A stretch of DNA of 64,000 nucleotides. Origin: Mallotus nudiflorus. Taxonomy: Eukaryota; Streptophyta; Magnoliopsida; Malpighiales; Euphorbiaceae. The stretch covers positions 534,501 to 598,500 of the forward strand of contig CANTUR010000164.1 in NCBI GenBank assembly GCA_947683625.1. Direction: 5' to 3'. Numbering within the stretch: position 1 is the stretch's first letter; each line of letters opens with the position of its first letter. Under the pieces are notes generated by a model. It did no database searches. It was not told the origin of the DNA and worked only from the letters and a program-made list of their open reading frames with translations. Positions 56,562 through 64,000 of the stretch are shown here, piece by piece. Position numbers and translations under genes: made by a program.

Positions 56562-59316
56562 GGACTTTAGATACTCGGCGTTATAGAAACAACCCGAGGG
56601 ATTAACCCATAAGTATTATAGAAATGACCTGAGGGGACCAACAGTTGCTAGGGTTTAATGATCAAGTCTTTAACCTCAGTATTATAATAAATGACTTGAG
56701 GACCAACTTCAATCATTGGGGTTTTGATGCTCAGTACTATATAAATGACCTAAGACTTCCCTTAGGATAGTAAATGACTTGAGGACCAGCTTCAGTTGCT
56801 GGAGTTTGAATCTTGATGTTATAGAAATGACATGAGTCTTTGTTGAATACATCAATATTGCTCGATCATATTTTCTAATGATTGCATTGAACTTGGTCTG
56901 TATTTTTATTACATTAGACAAAAAAGAAAATTTTTGGAATTGTTTGATTGATCTCCATTACTTGTCAATCCTTGATGCATTCAAAAGTAAATCAATGTAA
57001 TTGGTGCATATTCTTGCATGGAATTATAATAATATATTCATGTATAAACATCTATGTGTAGATGTGTAAGTATGTTTGTGTGATAAGTTATAAATATTAA
57101 TATAAGAATAAAAAAATATATATAATTAAAAAATAAATATTTAAGAGAGAAACTTATCTACTAATGTATTATTTTCCTGCCTTTGAATTAACGAATATTT
57201 ATGTTTGTTATTGCTAGCTCAATTATTATTGAGGAAATTGAAGCATAGACTTTCATACCGAAGCTCGTATTCTAATTGGCAGTTCATAGTGTGGTTGCCT
57301 TAATAGATCATGTCCAGAATTTATTTCAATGCTTGACTCGAATTAGGCTTGGAAAGTTAGAGTGAAATTCCTTCTAAGCTTTGATTTCACCTTAGGTCGT
57401 GATAGGCTTTTAAGCCCATTTGAAATAGTGGGCCATAAATCAATGTCTTCTACGGGATCCAACTTTGTTGACTTTGTTGAAAATCTCATTCTGCTCGGTA
57501 CAAATCTTCAGTGATGTAATAATTTTTTATTTTATTATTTTTGTGACCGCTTCTTTGAAGGGTTTAACTTTAACTTTCCCTTGATCCCTACTGCTTGATT
57601 TCAGAAATTGTAAGGCTAGCTATTACCACCGCTTTACTAAAAGGCATAATAAACTTCTAAATGATTAAACTTGCAATGTCAACCATTGGTTGGTAATCTG
57701 AAACCTTTATCCTATCATGAACTTGGACAGCTCCATTAATCTCTAAAAGGTAGTAGTTGTAGCTTCAATAATTTTATCCTCCCTTTTGATTAAATTTACC
57801 GCCAACGTTAAATATAGGATTTCTTGTCAGCACTTTTAATATTGCTTTTTGCATAGGACCTAGATGAGGTTCATTATAAAATCAAGTTCGGACTCTTTAA
57901 ATGCTTGATGCTCATTATATCCATATACCAACGTTTGAACCATATCTAGGTAGCTGAATCTTCCCGCGATGCTCGGTATACTGTGGTGCTCTTGATGCTC
58001 ATTACTTGCTTGATGTTCATTACTTGGTGCTTACTATTGAAGTTACTTCAGAGCCATTAATAAGATTTTGCTTGCGAAACTGTGTATAAAGAAAAAACAT
58101 GATTAGTCTTCGGTATCCTATCCAAACTTTTAGCAATCAAGCTCAATGCTTATTCCAAAGTGAAATCGAGGATTAATCTCATATATTCTACTGTCTACAA
58201 GTTTTAGTGTTTCGATGCTCAACGCACGATTAAAACTTCCTATGAAGAAGCGAGAAGACAAGAATAAAAAGATCAGTTAACTTCACCAAAAGATGTGTTG
58301 GTCTCTTCAACAAGGTAGTATAATTGTCCATGCTCTGTAATGCTCAGATTCAGTTACCCGAACTCTTTATTGCTTAGACTCCAATACCTAATACTTGATT
58401 GTCTCTGTACTCCAATGCTCAACTCTTCAGTGTTTGGTGCTTATGAAGGGCGCTTGGTAGATGCTCATGGAATGGATGTTCGGTGCTCAGATGTTGCTCG
58501 AATATCTAAGACTTCGGTGCGTGGTTACCTTGGGACTGAATGAATGCTCAGTGCTCAGGGCCTGAATTTTTCATGGCCATTGAATCAGATGAAGAAAAAG
58601 GATAAAAATTGTGTTTTCATGTATTATTTTCAAAAAATTACATGATTTATTAAGCATGGAAGAGACTGGTTTAATTCTCTTACTGCTTTGACACTTGCTC
58701 GGACTCTTTTTGGTTGCTCAGTTATCAATCCGAGCACCGAACTTACTGACGACCTCTGCTGTCTTCACCAATTTCTTTGATTTGACCTTTTGAGTTTCTT
58801 CTTCATTTTTTCTTTTTTGAAGATTGTTGTGCCATATCTCCCTTAAATTGAAAATGGAACTGCTGAACCTTTGCTCGTGGATATGAAACGATAGAAAAGT
58901 TATGCTCGATCGGGTAACATTTTAGTCATCTCAGAGTTTGCCATTTATACTTCACTTTACTTACTTGAATTTTAATGAACTAAATATTAAAAGAGGTGCT
59001 TGGAAATCATGGCTGGGTGAGCATCGTTTGTTTGATGCTTAATGCTTGGCCAATCCCCCTCTTTTTAGCTATTGAACAAATTTCAGATGCCATGCCCAAC
59101 TCTTGTCTGGAGGAGAGTGGATAGCAATAAAAATCTGATGACCATTGAAGATACGAAAAACGTGGATGATATTTTGGAGGCTTAAAGAGGCTAGCACACT
59201 TCATTCGATTCTTAGTCTGAATTTTCACTCCTTGGAGCTTCATGGATGTGAGTAAAAGTTTCATTGACATCATAGATCTTCTAAATTCCCATAGGTGACA
59301 TGATTTTGAATTTATT
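56562..59316. other. Unrecognised non-coding DNA with degenerate tandem repeats
   Basis: No gene was found. 56575-56830 repeats a unit around TATAGAAATGACCTGAGGAC, spaced irregularly by roughly 35-85 bp. 57960-58560 is rich in repeated GATGCTCA/GGTGCTTA words. The minus ORF at 59007-59333 (108 codons) has no domain I recognise. The texture resembles the hypervariable 3' regions of Tat-type elements (compare 10055-11107), so it may be a decayed element remnant. This is inference only. Confidence 0.35.
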
Positions 59317-59809
59317 TGTTGGTTTTTTGGCAAATCTCACATCGGAATTTTTTAAGAAATAGGAAATTTTTTTTGGTTATAAAAGAAACTTTCCTGCTTT
59401 GTTAAAAATCCATCCCAAATTGCCTCTCCTATATATTTAGACAATTGTATTCTTTCTTTGTTTTGTAATATTTTCTAAATTAGTGAAATATTATTTTGGT
59501 AGTGTCTGAGGACGTAAGCATAATTGGCCGAACCTCGTTAAATTTTAGTGTTATTTTTTATGTCTATTTAATAACTATTATCGGGTTTAGTTGTTGTTAA
59601 TTATTGTGCTATTAAAATTACTTGTCTTGGTAAAATTCTGTTTAAGGAGAGTGGTTTTTAAGTGGGACCATTGTGATCCCTCCACTCTTTCCTAAGAATA
59701 TACCTTGTGGTGATTTTTAGTACAATCGTTTACACTCTAGTCACCTATGCAATAGTTCTCAAGGTGATTTTTGTTATTATTGGTGACAATTAACCCAAAT
59801 TCCATAACA
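59317..59809 (+). repeat. E4 5' LTR
   Basis: 493 bp, TGTTGG ... CCATAACA, with TGTT/AACA inverted ends. It includes a TATA-like CCTATATATTTAG near 59429 and a repeated GTGGTGATTTTTAGTA/AAGGTGATTTTTGTTA motif. Confidence 0.82.
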
Positions 59810-59811
59810 AT

Positions 59812-59823
59812 TGGTATCAGAGC
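59812..59823 (+). other. E4 primer binding site
   Basis: TGGTATCAGAGC, the standard complement of the initiator tRNA-Met 3' end. Confidence 0.92.
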
Positions 59824-59946
59824 TCTTGATTTATTTTAGTATGCTCTGTGGTTGTGGCTTAGGCTGATCTTTTACATCATAAAAAATTTCCTTGGGCTAA
59901 TTAGAATTACGTATCTATAGCTATTAAATAGAATTTTGTAGTAGAA

Positions 59947-61000
59947 ATGGCAGACAACACAAAATTATCCACATCAGTGTCAACAACTTCTTCATCTTCA
60001 ATTTTGGCAAGAAATGTTATGACAAATGCTAGATTTATGGTGGAGATTTTTGATGGCATTGGTCATTTTGGCATATGGCAAAGTGAGGTTCTAGATGCCC
60101 TTTTTCAACAGGATCTAGACATTGCTATTGAAGGAGAGAAACCAGATGATGTTGAAGAGAAAGAATGGAAGGTGATTAATAGATTGACATGTGGTACAAT
60201 TTGATCATGTCTTTTTAAAGAGCAGAAGTATGCATTTTCTAAAGAAACTTCTACAAGTAAATTATGGAATGCACTGGAGGAGAAATTCTTGAAGAAAAGC
60301 AGTCAGAACAAACTCTACATGAAAAAGAGATTGTTCCACATTAACTATGTTTTAGGTACCATAATGAATGATCACATTACTAGCTTTAATTAGCTGGTAA
60401 CTGATTTAATGAATATGGATGTGACTTTTAATGATGAAGATTTGGCTCTGATGTTGGTGGGATCACTTCCTAATGAATTTGAGTACCTTGAAACTACTAT
60501 ACTTCATGGCAAGGTTGCTGTGTCTCTAAGTGAAGTAACTATAGCCTTGTATAGTTATGAATTGCGAAAAAAAGAAAAGTAAGAAAATACAAGTGTTAAA
60601 GTAGAAGCTCTTATTGTCAGAGGTCATTCACAAAGCTAGAATAAAGGAAGGAGAGGGAGATCAAAGTCAAAGTCCAAACTGAGCAAAGATCAATGTGCCT
60701 TTTGTCAAGAAAAAGGGCACTGGAAGCAAGATTGTCCCAAGCTAAAGGATAAAAGCAAACCTGGAAAGGGAAATGCTATCTCAAATTCAAATGTAGCAGA
60801 GTGTGATGATGCAGATTCAGATCTTTCAATTACTGCTACACCATCAACAAGCTGTTCGAGTTCATGGTTGCTAGATTCAGCTTATAGTCACCATGTGACT
60901 CTCAATCGAGAATGATTCTTTAACTTTGAAGAACTAAAAGGTGGAATTTTCTACACAACGAATAATGCCCCTCTTAATACACATGGGATTGGTTCAATTC
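59947..61000 (+). pseudogene. E4 gag and protease
   Basis: ATG 59947 opens MADNTKLSTSVSTTSSSS, then FMVEIFDGIGHFGIWQSEVL; the first stop is TGA 60202. In the same region follow LWNALEEKFLKKSSQNKLYM, MKKRLFHINYVLGT, LALMLVGSLPNEFEYLETTI and LSEVTIALYSYELRKKEK. The zinc knuckle CAFCQEKGHWKQDC is intact at 60694-60735. The protease active site at 60865-60900 reads WLLDSAYSHHVT: Asp-Ser-Ala where Asp-Ser-Gly is normal. At least five stops interrupt it. Confidence 0.85.
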
Positions 61001-62280
61001 ACTTAAGTAATAAAGATGAATTAATCAATTACTCAACAGGTGTTCATTATGTGCCGAATTTAATGAGGAATCTTATTTTTGTGGGAACCTTAAAATCAAA
61101 AGGTTTCCAAGTAAGGGTGAAAGATGGGATAATAAGAATCATCTTTGGTGCACTTATGATAATGAAAGGGATTTGAAAAAAATAATGTGTATTACTTCTT
61201 GGGTAGTACAATTGTTGGGACAGTAGTAGCGGTAGCTTCTACTGATGATCAATAAATAGAAGCAACCAAGTTATGGCATATGTGCTTGGGGCATGCTGGA
61301 AAAAAATCCTTGAAATTTTTGATAGATTAAGGATTGTTGAAAGGAGCTCGGGACTTGCAAATTGGATTTTTGTGAGCATTACATCAAAGGGAAGAAGACA
61401 AGGGTGAAATTTGGAACAACCATCCATGATACTGAGGGTATTATGGATTATGGTCATTCAGATGTATGGGGGCCTTCCAAGAATGCTTCATTGTGAGGAA
61501 AACACTATTATGTTTCCTTTGTTGATGATTTTTCTTGAAGAGTATAGGTGTATACAATGAAGACGAAGGATGAGGTGCTAGAAATTTTCCTTACATGGAA
61601 AAAGATGGTGGAGAGTTAAACAGGCAGAAAAATCAAATGTCTCCGCATAGATAATGGTGAAGAGTTAAAAAATGATCCATTTTTAAAATTTTATAAAAAT
61701 GAAGGTATTGTCAGACACTTTATTATCAAATATACACCATAATAAAATGGAATGAATTGGACATTACTAGAGAAGGTTCAATGTATGTTGTCCAATGCTG
61801 GGTTAGACAAAGAATTTTGGGCTGAGGCTATAGTATATGCTTGTCACCTTGTCAACTGCTTACTATCGACTACTATTGGTGGTAAAACACCATTGGAGAA
61901 ATGGTTTATAAACTTGTTATAGATTATGATTCCTTACATGTGTTTGGTTCCACTGCATATTACCATGTTAAGGAATCAAAGTTGGATCCAAGAGCAAAGA
62001 AGATAATCTTTATGGGGATTATTTATAGTATGAAAGACTATCGTCTTTAGTGTCCAAAAACAAAGAAAGTAATATTCAGTATGGATGTTACCTTTGATGA
62101 ATCTACCATGTTGAGAAAAGTGATTTCAGAAAAAATGGAGCAGAAAGATGGTACTCCCAAACAAGTGGAGTTTAATGACAATAGAATTATCCCAGCTAAT
62201 GTAGAAACTGATGATAACTCTCTTATAGTAGAAGAAGAGTCAAATGAAGAAGATGTTCAGACCCAAGAACCTCCACAGTA
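61001..62280 (+). pseudogene. E4 integrase
   Basis: Reads VHYVPNLMRNLIFVGTL, KLWHMCLGHAGKKSLKFL (zinc-finger His residues), IMDYGHSDVWGPSK (first Asp region), RIDNGEEL (second Asp), then NGMNWTLLEKVQCMLSNAGL. In the last block the residues normally carrying the catalytic Glu between NG and the TLLEK motif are missing, about 12 bp in frame. LDKEFWAEAIVYACHLVN follows. 62081-62281 is an acidic open stretch of the linker to RT. Stops and frameshifts are frequent (61260-61380, 61900-62050). Confidence 0.8.
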
Positions 62281-63957
62281 ACATGAATATATTGCATTAA
62301 GGAAGGGAAAGAGGACCATTAGACAATCTGCTTGCTATGATGATATGGTCTCTTATGCATCACCAATTGCAATTGATGATGTTCCTACCACTTATAATGA
62401 AGCAGTCTAAAATTCAGAATATAAAAAGTGGAGGATTGCCATGAATGAAGAAATGTAGTCCCTTCAAAAGAATCAGATTTGGAAATTAGCTAGTCTTCTG
62501 AAGGAAAAAAAGGCAATTGGGTGCAAATGGGTATATGCAAAGAAAGATAAATTTTCTGACAAGGATAATGTTCGCTACAAAGTAAGATTGTGGCTAAAGG
62601 CTATACACAGATGAAGGGAATTGATTATAATGAAGTATTTTCTCCAATTGTAAAACATTCCTCCATCAGAATTTTATTAGCTTTGGTAGCATAGTTGGAT
62701 TTGGAACTAGTTTAGATGGATGTAAAAACTGCATTTTTACATGGATACTTAGATGAGGAAATCTACATGACTCAGCCAGATGAATTCAAAGTTACTGGTA
62801 AAGAAAAAATGGTTTGTAAATTGAAAAAATTGTTGTATGGATTAAAACAATCTCTGAGGCAGTGGTACAAGCGATTTGACAAGTTTATAATAGGGCAAAA
62901 GTACATAAGAAGCAAACAAATATGATCATTGTGTGTATTTGCGCAAGCAACAAGATGGATCCTATATATATCTTTTTCTTTATGTTGATGATACACTAAT
63001 AACTTCCAGGAGTCAAACAAAAATTGAGAAATTAAAGACTTAATTGAACAAGGATTTTAAGATGAAGGATCTTGGTGAAGCAAAAAAGATTCTCGGCATG
63101 AAAATATCCAGACATAGGAAATTGAGGAGGCTTTGTTTGTCTCAGAAAGAATATTTGAGGAAGGTACTAAAACGTTTTGGCATCAATGAAAAGTCAAAAC
63201 CAGTTAGTACACTATTTGCTCCTCATTTCAAGCTAAGTGCATCTATGTCACTAAAGAATGATGTAGAATAGGAACACATGTCAAAAGTATCATATGCAAG
63301 TACTGCTAGTAGCTTGATGTATGCAATGGTATGTACAAGGCCTGATATTTCACAAGCAGTTAGGGTTGTAAGTAGGTACATGTATAATCCTGGAAAGGAG
63401 CATTGACAAGCTGTGAAATGAATTCTATGGTATATTTTGAACACTGTAGATATTGGTTTGGTATTTCAACAGGATAGACAAGATGGTCAGTGTGTAGTTG
63501 GTATTGTGATTCCGACTGTGTTGGTGATTTGGACAAGTGTCAATCAATTACTGGTTATATCTTTACTTTTGCAAAGTTACCAGTCAGTTGGAAGTCCACC
63601 TTACAGTCAACAGTTGCTTTTTCTACTATAGAGGCAGAGAATATGGCAGTTACAGAGGCTGTAAAGGAAGTAATTTGGCTTCAAGGGTTGCTTAGTGAAT
63701 TGGGAATGGAGTAGAAACACATCAAAGTGCATTGTGACAATCAGAGTGATATTCATTTAGCAAAGAACCAGGTTTATCATGTAAGGTTAAAGCATATCGA
63801 TGTTCAATATCACTTTGTACGGGAGATTCTGGAAGAAGGTAGAGTCACAATCCAAAAGATTCGGACTATTGAGAATCCTGCTGATATGATGACAAAAGTG
63901 GTAACTACGGTTAAGTTTAAACATTGTTTATACTTGATCAATATTGTTACAAATTGA
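62281..63957 (+). pseudogene. E4 reverse transcriptase and RNase H
   Basis: RT: GCKWVYAKKDKFSDKDNVRYK, VAKGYTQMKGIDYNEVFSPI, MDVKTAFLHGYLDEEIYMTQ (first Asp, 62716-62776), KLKKLLYGLKQSLRQWYKRF, LYVDDTLITSR (YVDD, about 62978-63010). RNase H: MKDLGEAKKILGMKI, SLMYAMVCTRPDISQAV, YCDSDCVGDLDKCQSITGYI (63496-63555), STIEAENMAVTEAVKE, HCDNQSDIHLAKNQVYHVRL, ending NPADMMTKVV ... IVTN and a stop at 63955-63957. A missing base near 62590 and several stops break the frame. 63958-64000 is the start of the 3' untranslated region. Confidence 0.87.
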
Positions 63958-64000
63958 AAGATAAAATTTGTTGACACTATTGAAAGTTGGATTTGTAAGA

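Larger units (their letters stand above)
59317..64000 (+). mobile_element. E4: Ty1/copia element (Tork/Tnt1-like), 3' end outside window
   Basis: Plus-strand element: 5' LTR 59317-59809, primer binding site 59812-59823, degenerate gag-pol 59947-63957. The 3' LTR is not reached. Gene order gag, protease, integrase, RT, RNase H is copia, and the gag and RT motifs fit the Tork/Tnt1 lineage. Over fifteen stops and several frameshifts make this an old copy. Confidence 0.85.

Noticed and set aside
1..64000. A novel defence, biosynthetic or other host gene system
   Set aside because: Every coding region of substance reads as retrotransposon gag-pol or a retrotransposon-borne antisense ORF; I found no host gene cluster.

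Overview
The window looks like a stretch of plant (probably eudicot) heterochromatin or intergenic DNA. It is very AT-rich and is built almost entirely of LTR retrotransposons inserted into one another. I see no intact host gene, rRNA, tRNA or CRISPR array. All retrotransposon genes here carry stops and frameshifts. Lineage names (Tat/Ogre, Tekay, SIRE-like, Tork/Tnt1-like) come from recognising motifs by eye; no search was run.

Layout, left part (1-34866): a single Russian-doll locus. The outermost layer (E1) is a Ty3/gypsy element on the minus strand. Its 5' LTR is at 34353-34866 and its left end lies outside the window. E1 is broken twice. A solo LTR (A, 792-2851) splits its reverse transcriptase, and a Ty1/copia element (E2, 3572-32918, SIRE-like) splits its protease. 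E2 is broken in turn, in its 3' untranslated region, by an inverted solo LTR (B, 5619-7733) and by a complete Tat/Ogre-type gypsy element (E5, 7740-25574), whose LTRs belong to the same family as A and B. Most boundaries are supported by TG...CA-type ends, 5-bp target duplications (often with one mismatch) and coding sequence that resumes across the insertion.

E5 is the richest element. On its sense (minus) strand it carries gag, protease, a G-patch domain, RT, two RNase H domains and integrase. On the opposite strand, between pol and the 3' LTR, lie two decayed antisense ORFs: one resembles the plant mobile domain (PMD) and one a DUF7745-like protein. Each is preceded by an array of the same ATTCTAGAAT-type short repeat. 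Inside the 3' LTR lies a minisatellite with an exact 120-bp period.

Right part: 34867-37333 and 40557-42265 are AT-rich non-coding DNA, possibly one old inverted-repeat element. They are interrupted by a 3.2-kb Tekay-type solo LTR (F, 37334-40556) with a perfect 5-bp target duplication. A second, diverged Tekay-type solo LTR (I, 42266-56556) contains a complete Tekay-like element (E3, 42439-53969, perfect GATAT duplication, two ~3.3-kb LTRs, chromodomain integrase). From 56562 to 59316 there is unrecognised DNA with degenerate tandem repeats. From 59317 to the window end is a Tork/Tnt1-like copia element (E4) on the plus strand whose 3' LTR lies outside.

The most promising possibly undescribed signals are conserved inverted repeats in the Tekay-type LTRs with compensatory or wobble changes between subfamilies, the shared repeat arrays in front of the two antisense ORFs, and palindromic repeats in the Tat LTRs whose arms change together.
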